DNA of 64,000 nucleotides from Phytophthora quininea (GCA_011947345.1 JAAVTG010000519.1:124001-188000), one strand, 5' to 3'. Positions 36,601-47,989 are shown, numbered from the stretch's first letter. The notes: generated from the letters alone by a model not told the origin. Program-made: numbers and translations.

Positions 36601-37846
36601 TTCACAAGAATGTGCAGCACACCCGAATTTACCACGTACATGTAATCCCCAGCATCTCCAGCCTCAAAGAGCGTTACATGCGCAGGAAAACTAGTCATCT
36701 CCAGCAAACTCGTGAGAGCAACGATAAATTGCTGATTACATCCTCGAAAAAGCGGGATCCGCCCAACCATGTCCTTCAGCAGCTCCACTTGTATGTCTTT
36801 AGTGATGGAAGGACACAACAGCTTCACCACCTCACGATCATTGGACTCGGCGTCTGTGTAGTGGCGTTTTAGATATTCGACAGCTTGAACTTGTAGAGCT
36901 TCAGGAACGTGGTGGAAAGTAAGAAGATGCCTCAACTGGTTGATCCGCGCTTGTGCCAAAACTGACTGGTTGCTCTCCGACTTTGACATCATGAACAGCG
37001 TCGCGCAAGCGTAGATGAACAGCATGAACCCCAACAACATCACGGCTATTGTGAATAGAAACTCCTTGTTTTGCCGTGGCAGCGCCACTGAGAACGATCC
37101 AGTGAGCAGGCCTACACCCCAGAAGAGTGCTCCCACGTATTGCTTGCCAAGAGACTCCCTTTCCAGCGTGGCCGCCGGTAGCCAAGCGTTAGGGCTGTCA
37201 CTGTCAGCGTGGTTCCAGCCAAAAGCAAACCTTCCGCACGCTACGACATGAGCCACAAACGCTATGGTTACCATCACTTTAAAGAGCTTGAGCGCTTGGA
37301 ACTGCTTGGCGTAGACATCATCAAGATTGGAAAAGTAGTCGGGGACACGCCAGACACGCAAAACCTTGTGGAACTCCATCCAACCAGGCCAATACTTTCC
37401 GCTAGTAGCGTTTGACGGCTCCGTTTGATGAACTGGCACGGGCAAAATCAACGACAGCGGGATAATTGCCACAATATCCAGCAAAAGTCGATGGACTTGA
37501 GATACTTCGCTCGCGCTTTGCGCTTGTCGCGATGAATATTACCGGCCTCGTAAAAGCCCGTGTTCAATCTGACGTAAAAGTCGCCAAAGAACAGCACCTC
37601 AGCTGCGTAAAATGCTCGAAATGCCGTTGTCGAGGGAGGAAGCTCAGCTTTGACTGCAAATGTCGCCGCAAAGGGAAGGAGAAACGCCTCGTACAACATG
37701 CACGCAAACAGCACCTGGTGCCAGCTCTTGAGCAACCCGGAGTGCGGGTCGAACGCATTGCGCAGCTCTTCCATGTAGCCACGGAACGTCCCGCTTCCAT
37801 CACGATCGAGCTTTGACAAGCGGCGGCGACTGCGGGATTTTCTCAT
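30656..37846 (-). CDS. four-repeat (concatenated) cyclic-nucleotide-binding-domain cation channel
   Basis: I read one gene of about 2,400 codons from 37846 (MRKSRSRRRLSKLDRDGSG) to 30656, crossing several one-base homopolymer gaps (for example TTTT near 37485, CCCC near 36045, CCCC 31264-31267). It holds four complete S1-S6 plus CNBD units: R1 about 37780-36330, R2 35900-34430, R3 34330-32640, R4 32560-30700. Pore segments are LFWGVGLLTGSFSVALP, LYFAATMITTLGKAVEP, LFWSFGIMSSSYTGELP and FLRGMFFSLSAFIKEGR; none has the GYG potassium filter. CNBD1 (SFFGEVSVFSKRPRSAAV) and CNBD3 (SYFGEVSLFTSKTRSAHA) keep the phosphate-binding Glu and Arg. CNBD2 (GFIGTAALNLSETSVSY) and CNBD4 (DFFGEHGLLGYSVGVSTV) do not. 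Layout resembles animal sperm CNGK/tetraKCNG channels. Could be several adjacent genes, but no clean start or stop separates the units. Confidence 0.78.
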
Positions 37847-38024
37847 CGCGGGGGCATTTCGGTTAGCTTGATCGATCCGCCGCTTGGGTCCAAGTAATAA
37901 ATAGTCCGACTCTTGCCGGCATGAGTGCCCCTCGCGCTAGTTAGAGAGTGCCTACACGTGGAACGCAGCTAAAGAGACGACACACAACACATTCCACGGC
38001 TATGAGATTTTGGATAAACAATGG
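37847..38024. promoter_or_regulatory. 5' spacer of the four-repeat channel gene
   Basis: 178 bp between the channel start codon and the 3' end of the TOG gene, both on the minus strand. It must hold the channel promoter. An AT-rich AAGTAATAAATAGTCC stretch lies about 50 bp upstream of the start; no clear initiator consensus seen. Confidence 0.4.
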
Positions 38025-39411
38025 TCATAACGATGGAGGCGCTTGCTGGGCTGACGAAGATCTGGACCGGGACGGCGCAACGACCACCACTGAAATGTCG
38101 TTCCCTTCGCTTTGGACCTTCATCTGTTGCTGTCGCTTCATCTGGAGCATGCGTTCTCGGATACTCGACTTGGCATTGCCGGGTTTCGCTGCTTTTCGTG
38201 GTTCAGAAGCCTTCAGGACATCTAGCTGATCACTGCCACTCAGCTTTTCCTTGACTAATGATGCAAACGCCTCATTCTGTGTATGGTATCAGGAGGCATG
38301 TTAGCGCTGTTGCAAATAGTGAAAGCGAGCACAACTCTACCCCGATGACTCGACGTGTGTGCTGGCAGGTGCGGCGCGTCGCCGCTTTGCATTCCACGAC
38401 TTTACAACGCAACAAGGCTGCCATTTCTTCGAAGAAAGAGCTGCGAGTCTCCAGCACGAGCGATCTCAACCGAGAGTGCTCCATTTTGCCGACGCACTTG
38501 GTGATATACAAACCTGCCTGTTCACATGGAATCAAGACCCCGTCAGAGGACAGCATTTTCAACTCAAGAACACGAAACCATGATCGCACCACGCTAACAA
38601 TCTGCGCGTTCTTCTCCGAGGTGCTGATGGTGAGCAACGGCTCCAGCAGCATTTCGTTCGCGCTCGCCTGTAGTGCCGTGTCCAGTACATCTCGAGCTAG
38701 GTCCTTCAGGAACTGCTTCTCTGAGCAGGCTCGGTTCAGCAGCACAGGCACAATGGTATCAAAATGGGCGGCCGTCTCTATCTGCAGCCCCACGATCAGG
38801 TCCTGTACACACAGCAGAGCGTTGCGCGCCATGGCGGAGCGCAGACTCATGGCAGCCGGAAGCACCAACTTGGCTAACACGTCTTTCTCCCTGCACAAAC
38901 ACGCAGCATCAGCCTCGTCAACACGCTAGAGTCCATTCAACTGGACGACCTACAGCATCTTGCGCGCGTGGTCCTGGTGAAACTGGGCGAAGCAGCGCAG
39001 CGTGTCTAGCGCTGCAAACTCGTGTCCCCACGCTACGTCTCCGTCGCCCTGCGAGTCCTGCTCCTTGGCCAGCAGCTCGTCCAGCATTTTGGCGTCCTGC
39101 TGCGCGTCCTGGCAGACCCGCAGCTCCTCTCTAGTGCGCACTGTGACCATAAACAGCTCTCCCTGGGGCGCTCCATCCAGCGTCTTGTCGTCGTGGGTGT
39201 GCCCTGTGCTTATTACTTCTTCACCGCCGTCGTCCTGGTCCTGCGGCTCAGCGTCCGAGCGTCGTCGCTTCGGCGCTACGCCCATGCAAGGCGCCATGTG
39301 CTGTTTGATGGTGCGCTCCCGCTCCTCCGGCTGACTGCGCTTGCGTCCCGGCGCTCCCGGCACTCCAGACGCTCCCGAAGCTCCCGAAGCTCTGGGCGAG
39401 GCGGACGGCAT
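38025..39411 (-). CDS. TOG/CLASP-like HEAT-repeat protein
   Basis: Starts at 39411 (MPSASPRASGASGASGVPG); an upstream in-frame ATG at 39480 is possible. After a disordered N-terminus the chain enters a TOG-type domain: HEFAALDTLRCFAQFHQDHA, KLVLPAAMSLRSAMARNALL, CVQDLIVGLQ, HFDTIVPVLLNRA and FLKDLARDVLDTALQA. This is the pattern of CLASP/TOGARAM N-terminal domains, which bind tubulin. Two introns: about 38894-38954 (donor GTAGGTCG) and about 38273-38325 (donor GTAGAGTT, acceptor ACACAG). The last exon encodes NEAFASLVKEKLSGSDQLDV and ends at 38025. About 410 aa. TOGARAM relatives act in cilia; the flagellar role here is inference. Confidence 0.75.
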
Positions 39412-39564
39412 GGCGCAGCGCCGCAGAGCAGAGCACAGCAGAGTCCACGCCAGTCTCGACGGTCGATGGGGCAAACCCAAATACTACTACAAATGCACAG
39501 AATACTATGGACTATAGTATACTATAAGCTGGTCAACGTATGAGTATTAGTACGAATTCTTAGG

Positions 39565-40091
39565 ATGGATCGCGTGGAGTCGCACGTGTTCGCGGCGGCG
39601 CTCGGCGCGCTGGTGCCGAGCTTCTTGCTGCTGTTCCAGATGGAGAAGCAGTGGGCGAAGGAGCTTCCACCGCAGTGCAGCGGCGTGTTGGACCGCGTGC
39701 TGTGGCTGGAGCCCGACAGCGTGCACCCGCACTTGGCGTGTCTGGGGAGAGCGGCCGCGCCATGTACTTGGACTTCTACGTGTTCGACCTGGTGCTCTAC
39801 CCAGCCATCTATTGTATGGCGCTGCTGGGACTCACGAGGCGACTATGGCCACGCCGCCCGCTATTGTGGGCGCTGCCACTGCTAACGGCGATCTGCGACG
39901 TGTGCGAGAACGTGTGCGTGCTGTCTCTGTTGTGGGGCTTCCCGGAAAGAAACGAGGCTCTGGAGATGCTGCTGAGTGTGATGTGCAGAGTCAAGTGGGT
40001 CGCCGCCTTCTCCTCGCTGGCCTTCGTTGCGATTGGAGCGCTCTGTTGGGCAATGAAGAGCTGCCAGGGGAAGAAGCAGAGGAAGGACTGA
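39565..40091 (+). CDS. small multi-pass membrane protein
   Basis: Starts at 39565 (MDRVESHVFAAALGALVPSF). One base missing from GGGG (about 39747-39750) joins HLACLGESGRAMYLD. About 176 aa with four hydrophobic helices: near the N-terminus, FYVFDLVLYPAIYCMALLGL, LWALPLLTAICDVCENVCV and WVAAFSSLAFVAIGALCWAM. A Lys-rich tail (KKQRKD) resembles an ER-retrieval signal. Family unrecognised. Divergent from the TOG gene with 153 bp between start codons. Confidence 0.6.
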
Positions 40092-40191
40092 GGTCAGGCT
40101 GGATCGGGAGTATTTTGTCGAGAGGTTTTGGAGCAATTGAAGTGGCGTTTCCATTCTCTTTGCTGTCGAGTCGCTTCCTCCTCCCTGGATG

Positions 40192-41181
40192 ATACTGCCA
40201 CTGCTTCCAGAGGCCGTGGGAATAGTTAAAGAACTAAAAGCAAGGGGTGACTGGCTCGACAACTCCACCAAGTCACCATCGTCACGTATAACGGCGAGTT
40301 GCAAGGGTATGCAGTGACGGAGATGCAGCTGATCCCAGATTGTTCCTGCAACGCCAGACGGGGTTTTGACGTGGTGTGGCTGTCCATTGTCGGCCTCATG
40401 TTCACAAAAAGTTTCGAAACAACCTGGCATCGTTTGTGATAGTCGGGAAGGACTGGGCGACGGACACGGTTGCTGTCTTCCTCAACCGGTTCCGTTTGCA
40501 CGGTGGCAAACGCGCTCCACCAGTTCGGAGAATTTTCGTGATGTTCATTGTCATCTTCGTGACTTTCGTCGTTACAGACATCAATCTCTGCATCAACATG
40601 CTCTTCGGGAGCTGTGACTACAGCTGCATCCAGGGGCTGTACGATCCTGTCTCCATGTTTTACTATGGGCCTACATGATTATAGTGAGTCTCGTGCTGCT
40701 CAACATGATGCTTGCCATTGTACGCAGAAGTAAGCAACAAGACATGTCGATGTCCCGTATCATCGAGAACCTGCTGTGGGATATTATGTTGTCGCTGCAG
40801 CGCCTATGGCATTGCCAGTTCAAAGAGCCGCGTACTACGAAAGACGTATCTGCGAAGACTGCGCCGCATGCTAACCAAAAAGACAAGCTAGCAACCTTTG
40901 GCAATATGAACTGCGCGGCTGTTATTTTCCGCGGAGCGTGTGTTCAAGTGCAGAAGCAAAGCTGATCGAGTTGTTTCCTGCTGCACAAGTGCATGAAATG
41001 GAAGCCTGTGTCACGCTTCAGCATATCTTGGATGGGTTTGCTACCCCCGCAGGGTGTCAACGGAGGGTCTCATGTGGAGGATACTCGCTCGCTATCGTCT
41101 GCACCAACGGACAACATGGAGTTGCAGCGAATTACCGCGCCGGAGAAGAAGCTTGATCTGCTGCTTAAAAGCTCTGGCTAA
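40192..41181 (+). pseudogene. ion-channel-like membrane gene fragment, frame broken in several places
   Basis: Pieces in changing frames: VTIVTYNGELQGYAVTEMQL; FRNNLASFVIVGKDWATDTV, which resembles a voltage-gated calcium/sodium channel pore loop with GKDW in the place of GENW; two hydrophobic helices (RRIFVMFIVIFVTFVV and MIIVSLVLLNMMLAIV, the latter like an S6); and a basic tail. A start near 40192 (MILPLLPEAVGIVKELKARG) is possible. There are more frame changes per kilobase than in neighbouring genes and no complete domain, so I lean toward a decayed gene. It could be a real channel gene with uncalled introns. Ends tail to tail with the minus-strand gene at 41178. Confidence 0.4.
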
Positions 41182-43832
41182 TGAACAGGTGGGCTTTGAT
41201 CGTCGTTGTCAGGTGTGCCACCGTTGGTATCTCCGCCGTCAGGAACGATGTACTTCACGCGGGAATCTAGCAAGCTTTTGAACCGAGCGTAAAGTCTCGA
41301 GATTCGTCTCTTTCGGCCCTCTCGGGATCGAAGTATAGCGCGGATGCAAGCTTTTATGCCCCACAAGACTGCTTTTGCGTTGCTTGTTGGGCGTGGAAGA
41401 CTTTGCTCTGCTAGAGATGCGGAATCTGAGGCATGTAACCGGCTGTCCTCCGGGCGATTCGCAGGCTGCTGGTGCCATTGGTACGTTATCGAATTGTGGA
41501 TTATTCGGGTGAACTCAGCGTCTTTGTCAACTCGGTGCTGGTGTCCATCGAGACACTTCTGTTCTAGTGCTCGTCGGTCTTCGAAAGCCAGAACCTCCTG
41601 GCACATTAGACACACACTGGCCATCGCGTACATCGCTGACGGAAATGATTTTTTTTACAGGAATGACGACACCCCACTTGCGCCGAAGATCGTAGATGCG
41701 CTTCATCACGACGACTCCTGGAAGACTGGAACGCATAAATCGCCTTTCACACAAAGCACAGGGCGCTCGGGTGCGTGCCCAGATTTTTGTGTTGTCAAGC
41801 TGGTTCACACCTTCGGCGCTGTTTGGATTTGCCTTCGTCACCGATTTTGAAGACAAGTAGCAGGGCGACGACGAGGGTCGAGGCTTCGTCCTTCGGATAT
41901 CGGAGCGATTGTTACCAATTTGATCGACTTCGTTTGCATCGGTCTGTGGAGTGCCCAACACGTCCGAACTTTCGAAGTGAAGCGATTTCCCTCCGTAATT
42001 CATCGTGATCCACCTCGTGGTGGGCTGAGACGCACTGGATGGACGCTTTTTCAACTCGTTAGGGGCTTCGGTTGATGATTCATCATGTTCAGACGGCTGA
42101 AACGATGGTTGGTGTCGATCATCTCGAGTTGAAGGCAGTTTATTTGGAACGGCGGCCGAGAATGCAGGGGTCTCTTCCGTTTTTAAAGCTGCTTCCTCGA
42201 CATTCACTGCAATCATCTCAGCAAGATAGTTGCATTCTCCATCCACCACTCCATCGTCTCCAGTCCGCTGCTCTGCATAGAACACTGACGATAGTTTTCG
42301 TACAGCAAACAGTTTCTCCAACAGACGCTTATCAGGCATTTGAAAGGTCCAGGTGACGCCAAACCTTTCTCGACAAGCGTTCAGCAAGGATTTCTTGTGT
42401 CTGACTGCTTCGGTTAGATGGGAGTGATGCAGCAGCTGAAGTTCATGGGCGGCTTGAACAAACCACGAGTCTTCCCCAGGTGAAGATGGTGGCAGTTGAG
42501 GTAGCCGAAGCCCCAATAGCTCATTGCAAAAGTACACCGCAATTTCTGCAAAATCGACACAATGCGAGGAGTGAATTAGACGTGTGATCAAGCACCAGTG
42601 GACCCTGTAGCATTACCTGAGTTTGCATCGAGGTGATAGATCTGCAGCTCGCAATCAAAGTAAATAGCTTTCCACCGAACGTCGTAGGCGTTTAGACACC
42701 ACTTCAGCTGATTGCAAAGTCTGCATGGTGAGTTAATTACCATCAGCGCCGACGTTCAAGCTAGTAAAAGAGTTCCACCGCTACCTGTTCTGTGGGAGTG
42801 TCTTCAGCGAGTCGGCAGCTTCGCAGACGATTGTACGAGCTCGACGAGCGCAGGCAGATACTAGCCTAGACAGTCTCTCTTGGCTTCTCTCCGACAAGAC
42901 GAGCTGCGATCAACGAGAGTCACACACCAGCTAAATTGAACGAAAATGCAGTGGTTGTGTGCGTACAGTAGACACATGCGTCGATATCCGATGAACAGTA
43001 CACATGTGCGAGAGAATGCTGGCATAGACTGCCATCGCGTTGAAGAAATGTCGAACTGTTCCTGAGACCGGGTCGATTCTTTCCGCCGCATCACGCGAAT
43101 ACAACGCTGTCCATCGGAAAAAGGTTTCGGCGCTCTGCCACGACATTTCGGCGTGCTGCATCGCAGACAAACTCGATAGAGCTGGAAATTGACTGCTTTG
43201 CTGGATTTGAGACTCTGCGTGCATGGCGTGGAGTTGGGCCATCGTGAACAGCAGTAGAACGAGCTCGACTGGGATGCAAATTCTAGCGCGTTGGTCCTTG
43301 CCCACAAGTCGATCCGTCTGGAGGTTCATTTCGCCAAACCCGTAAAACAACGGCGGGAATTTCGTGAGGAGATGTGGCAATGCTGGGCTTCCGAGGTGTC
43401 TTGCAGCGTGATATTGGCGCAGCGCGAGTAAGTAGGGAAGGTACTCGTCGCATACCTCAAGCGCTTCCCAGTACACTGCAGGGCTGACTCGTTGGTTCGA
43501 TTGCGAGGCTTCGCTCAGCTTGAGTCGGATCTACAGGGCACGACAAATTGTGAGACTTCAAAGGCTTTACATGTCTTGGCACTCACCTGCGCTCGAAGGT
43601 CTGCAAACTTGCTGGAATCGAAGTAAAGCTCGCTTGTTTGTTCCTGATCATCAATTGAGGAGCAAGGCTTAGATAGAAGGCGCAAGACCAAACTCAAAAC
43701 TCCACTGCGCGCCACTAACCTCCAGCTTTGTTTCTTCTTGCGAAAGCAGGTGAAAACACGGCAAAGCGCCACTCGGCAGCCACTTCTGCGACACCATTGC
43801 GGCAGTGTGAGTTCCTGTCCGTGTGAGCTGCA
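41178..43832 (-). CDS. unrecognised multi-exon protein with paired CxxC motifs
   Basis: Starts at 43832 (MQLTRTGTHTAAMVSQKWLP) with clear introns after QEETKLE (GTTAGTGG...GATCAG) and after DLRAQ (GTGAGTGC...CCTGTAG), and more near 42890, 42730 and 42550. The N-terminal half is helical (VELVLLLFTMAQLHAMHAES, then AETFFRWTALYSRDAAERID) and vaguely recalls a BRO1 domain. The middle is disordered. Near the C-terminus CALCERRFMRSSLPGVVVM and SVCLMCQEVLAF form a possible zinc site. Joining these needs a length change in the A8 run at 41649-41656. Roughly 720 aa. No family assigned. Confidence 0.5.
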
Positions 43833-44620
43833 TGGTCTGTCAGACGAAAATACTTTTAACCAGAAACCTGCTCGACGTAAATGCTTCTTCGCGTTGATCG
43901 ATCGCGTCATGCTGCAGCAATGTGCTCCAACATTCGCTAGTCAATGCTCGACGGCTCTGGTCTTGAGAACATCTTTCACAAGAATATGGGGCAGCTGTGC
44001 TAGCTCTCCATATCAATCGGCGTACCCTTCGTCGAGGAGTCCTGCTAGATCACTAGGCCTACGAGTTTAGTCACTCTTACATGGGTAAGTTGGCTATCTC
44101 TAGGTAGCCCCTAAGGGGATATGCCGTCGGGCGTCTCGGGGTGTCGACATCGACGCGAATTGATGAGTTCGGTCAGGCTCTGCTCTTCAAAGGCGGTCGA
44201 TCGCTTTCATTAAGCACATCAACGTTGCTTGGTACGAAACCGACACAGCACGTTGGTCACTTTTCGAGAGCAACTAAACGACATGTTTGCTCGAGCTTTT
44301 CGCGGCTTACGATTACGAAGACTCTCCTCGTAAAATTCTTCGTCTCAATTCTCTTGTCTTCAGCTGCCGTGACCACCACCTCCAACCACGAGCTGTCCGC
44401 TCTTGGGACCCCTCGTGGCGTTACTCTCTTTGTCGATACCGAATTCATCGCTCTCATCCGCGCTTCTTGTATAAATGCCCTTCAAATGGCGCTCCCCATG
44501 AAGAATCCGGAGACTTTGGCAGTGCTCAACCAACAAGCAAGTTGCCTTGGTTGAAGTGCTGGTATGCTTCATACAAGGTTTCATGCATTTTCTGTCAGCA
44601 GCTCCATTGTCGACATCGCC
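43833..44620. other. spacer between divergent genes
   Basis: Upstream of both the CxxC gene and SEH1. An open frame at 44141-44554 (+) has no recognisable motif. A small palindrome-like CCCCTAAGGGG occurs at about 44107. No mobile-element ends seen. Confidence 0.4.
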
Positions 44621-45731
44621 ATGAACTCGATGGTTAGTCGGCGTGCCTGCCTGCCTCCTTTGCTGCTCCATGGTCCTCCTCTCCCACCTTGGCACTGACC
44701 GTCTGCTCTGTTAATGCGTAGAAAATTTTCCGGCGGTTCCCGTCCCAGCACGGAGATTTCATCCACGACATGAGCTTCGACTTCTACGGCAAGCGCCTGG
44801 CCACCTGCAGCTCGGACCGCAAGATCAAAATCTGGGAGCAGAATGGCCACGAGTGGCGCCTCGAGCACGAGTGGAACGCGCACCAGGCCAGCGTCTGGAA
44901 GGTCGAGTGGGCCCACCCAGAGTTCGGCCAGATCCTGGCGTCCTGCTCCTTCGACCGCACGGTCTCCGTCTGGGAGGACCAGGGGTCTACCTCAACGGCA
45001 GCAGCAGCAACAACAATGCAGACGCGGCCAATAGCTCGGCAGGCTCGAAAGAAGGATGGCGCAATCAGGCCCAGCTCGTGGACGCGCGGGACTCGGTGCA
45101 CGACGTCAAGTTCGCCCCCAGGCATCTCGGACTGAGACTGGCTACGGCCTCCGAGGACGGCTTTGTGCGTATGTACGAGGCCATCGACGTGATGAATCTG
45201 AGCCACTGGCCGCTGCAGGAGGAGTTCCTGGCCGACAAGGACGGAGCCACGTGTGTGTCCTGGAACAAGTCGCGCTTCGACGTGCCGATGATCGTCGTGG
45301 GCGGCAACAGCGAGGTAGCCAAGGTCTGGGGCTACAACAACTCGTACCGGAGGTGGCAGGTCGTGGTGGAGCTGACAGGGCACACGGACGCGATCCACGA
45401 TGTGTGCTGGGCTCCGAATATGGGGCGCTCGTCTCATTTGCTGGCTACGGCGAGCAAGGACCGCACTGTGCGCATTTGGCGCCTGACGATCCAGGAAGAC
45501 GACCACTTGCAGGCAGATGTGGAGGAAGTGGCACGCAAACACCACCACGACTCGGAGGTGTGGCGTGTCGAGTGGAACGTCACGGGCACGATGTTGGCGT
45601 CTTCCGGAGATGACGGCACTGTGCGAATGTGGAAGAGCGACTTCGAGGGCAACTGGGCTTGTGTGAATACGATCTGTGGAGATCTGGGGCCTGCGACGGC
45701 ACCCCCGCCGATGGACTTGCGATCAAGCTAG
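44621..45731 (+). CDS. SEH1: nucleoporin SEH1 (WD40 repeat)
   Basis: Exon 1 is MNSM at 44621-44632; intron 44633-44721 (GTTAGT...GCGTAG); exon 2 44722-45731. WD repeats: DFIHDMSFDFYGKRLATCSS, then WKVEWAHPEFGQILASCSFD, VHDVKFAPRHLGLRLATASE, AIHDVCWAPNMG and WRVEWNVTGTMLASSGDDGT. The phrases HPEFGQ, APxHxGL, YEAIDVMNLS and WNVTGTMLASSGDDG fit SEH1 rather than Sec13. One base missing from GGGG (44982-44985) breaks repeat 2; filled, it continues DQGVYLNGSSSNNN. About 340 aa. SEH1 belongs to the Nup107-160 complex and to SEA/GATOR2, which controls TORC1. Confidence 0.9.
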
Positions 45732-45870
45732 AGTAAGTGATGGCACTACGTGTATATCTCCTGCTAGTAGGTTTTAGTACTAACGCTCCTGTTGCAGGTT
45801 TGAGAGTGCAACGACTGCAGCAAGGTAATGAAATGAGAATTTTGCTGTTGATAAGGTTGAATGCCGCGTT

Positions 45871-47232
45871 TTACATGGCTTGGACACGACTCTGCCACTG
45901 TTGGAGTGCTGCAGGGCCTCTTCCTTGTGCCTCTAGGAAATCATTGAGCGCGTCCCGGTAGTCGGCGATGCTCGCATGACCAGCCGCAGTGTACCGCAAA
46001 CTTTGTGTGGCTTGTTTCCAGACAAGATCGAAGTCCTCGTCGGATACGCCATGGCCAATTTTGCTGAAGAGTTCTCTCAGGTACTTCTGGGGTCTGGGCT
46101 CAGCGAATTCTGCGTTGGTCACGCCGCTGGAGACGAATTCTTCCGGATACAGCAATGCCTGCGCATTCACATCATCGCCGTAGTTCTGTCCGTCCGCAAT
46201 TGACCGTCGTGCTGGTGTCGGAATGTCACTACGGATGGTGGGGATACCAAACAATCGCGCGTCTGCTGTAGCGTTCCTCCAGCCATGGTGAACTGCACGA
46301 CCCAAGTCTGCGTCTGGCTGCTGCTCCTCTGGGGAGTATTCTCCCAGAATGCAGTGCCAAGCGGTGTGACTGTGTTGCGTGGTTACGCCAAACACGTGAT
46401 TGTTCGGCAGACTGTCGGTGTCTGCAGCTCCCAAGTGCCGTGGCTTGCCGAGGTGGTCGTACAGTGTACGTCTGTCTTCGAGATGGTCTGGGGCAACAGC
46501 AGGAGTCTTCGCGCTCTCGTCCATCTCCGGGTTCAAGATGACCGCGACCTCCCCGCCATCGAGTCCGTCGGGCTTCGCTCCGAATCGGTGCTTGGCTGGA
46601 TTGATATTTGCTGCTTCCCACCGGTAGTTGCGGTTCTTTTGCTCGCCGGGAGCAACAGACCCATGCGATCGTCTGTACAGCTCTTCATCCTGCTGCGTAT
46701 TCAGCTGTCCAGTTGACGGATACAGCAGCTCTTTGGCAGACTCGCAGAACTTGCCCTTTATACCGAAAGCAAACTCGGACTTCTGCATGTGCGTTGGTAG
46801 CACGTGGCCTCGCGAATACGTTTTGCCCAGTGGTTCTCTCTTGTGGCTGGCATAGTTGGACTCGAGCTTGTCGAGGTTGATTCGTTGGTACTCTGTGTTG
46901 GCTCCGCCCTTGAGCATTTCGGGCACATGCTCGCTGCCTGTGGTGACGACTCCAAACTTGGTGAACGGATCGATCTGCTTGAGGTCGTTGATGAGACCTG
47001 GATGAGCAATTCGCGATCCGGGCGCTGCAAAATACGACTTGCGGAAGCGTCCGACTTCCTCTGGGGTGCGCGGACGCTGGTCGAACGTGAGGCAAATTGC
47101 AGTCGTGTCGCGCTGAGGCTTGGGACCCAACCTGCTGGCTAGAAACCAGCGAAATGTCAGTGTCAGTGTCAGTGGGCATTAAAACCCAGCAGCAAAAGCA
47201 CATACCGGCGGCGGTGTCTGGCGATGACTCAT
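45871..47232 (-). CDS. EFHB: EF-hand ciliary protein EFHB (CFAP21)
   Basis: Starts at 47232 (MSHRQTPPP), intron about 47142-47206 (GTATGT...TTCTAG), then a 420-codon exon. Family phrases: RRTLYDHLGKPRHLGAADTD, NNHVFGVTTQHSHTAWHCI, ARLFGIPTIRSDIPTPARRS and IADGQNYGDDVNAQALLYPE. A C-terminal EF-hand-like pair ends ELFSKIGHGVSDEDFDLVWK. In animals and Chlamydomonas EFHB/CFAP21 is a microtubule inner protein of axonemal doublets. Its presence implies motile flagella. About 432 aa. A missing base at the exon 1 donor (GG) would keep the frame. Confidence 0.88.
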
Positions 47233-47505
47233 GGTAGCACGTGAGTCTGGAGACCTTGTCAAATGGCCCTGAAAAGCGGCGGTGGCAACACCTCGCTCAC
47301 AATAGCAATCGACAACTGCTCGAAAATATTATGCGATGCAGCAGCTTGGCACTGTTGGTGTTGCTCGCAGCACCGAGTCGACGAAGCCAAGCTTTAAGCA
47401 TTGACACAAGCCACGGCTGCAGAACCCATTCATGACAACAACAGAGTTTCCTGGGAACGCACCACAAAGAATGCCCTCGCCATTGCATTTACCACACAGT
47501 GACCC

Positions 47506-47951
47506 CTACATCTCCATGTGTCTGAGCACCATATTGAAGGCCTGCCGGAGTTCTGTCGCCTGGAGGGGATGAACTTGACCAACTCCCAGTCGGTCTCGAG
47601 CCCGTCGAAGTTGAGCGCGAGGCGCCGGACCTGGACGGTGAAGAGCCTCAAGAACTCGAGCTTCTTGTCCTCAGGGACCTCTGCGCACCAGAGCACTTGG
47701 ATACCTCCAAAGCGCCCGAACTCCTCGTGTAGAGCCCGCAGGTTGTCGGACGTTACCTTTCCGAAGGTGGCCACATAGTAGCCGTGGAAGAAGTTGGTCC
47801 TTGTGATTCCGTCGAACGTCATCTGCTCCGAGTAGCCTGGGCAAATGCGGGGCAGCTCGCCCAGTAAAGCCACAAAGATGGCGCCAGGGCGAATGCCACG
47901 GATGAGCGGCGGCCCCAGGTAGAGGTCGAAGCGCTCCACGTAGTCGATCAT
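47506..47951 (-). CDS. conserved-looking 148-aa protein, family unknown
   Basis: Starts at 47951 (MIDYVERFDLYLGPPLIRGI); an upstream in-frame ATG at 47996 lies inside the probable transcription start. Compact, apparently globular: GAIFVALLGELPRICPGYSE, FFHGYYVATFGKVTSDNLRA, RFGGIQVLWCAEVPEDKKLE. One base missing from AA near 47544 gives the end QKLRQAFNMVLRHMEM with a stop at 47506. No signal peptide or membrane helix. Divergent from PIBF1 with 81 bp between start codons. Confidence 0.6.
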
Positions 47952-47976
47952 CGCTCCACTTTCTTTTCTACCGGCG

Positions 47977-47989
47977 AATTTGAAAATGA
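47977..47989 (-). promoter_or_regulatory. oomycete-type initiator (Inr) for the 148-aa gene
   Basis: Read on the minus strand: TCATTTTCAAATT, close to the oomycete core-promoter consensus GCTCATTYYNCAWTTT, 26 bp before the start codon at 47951. Confidence 0.6.

Noticed and set aside
39882..40430. 182-codon minus frame opposite the small membrane protein
   Set aside because: Antisense shadow of the plus-strand gene and its 3' region.
44621..45731. Sec13 as the identity of the WD40 gene
   Set aside because: Blade phrases (HPEFGQ, APRHLGL, WNVTGTMLASSGDDG) fit SEH1 better.
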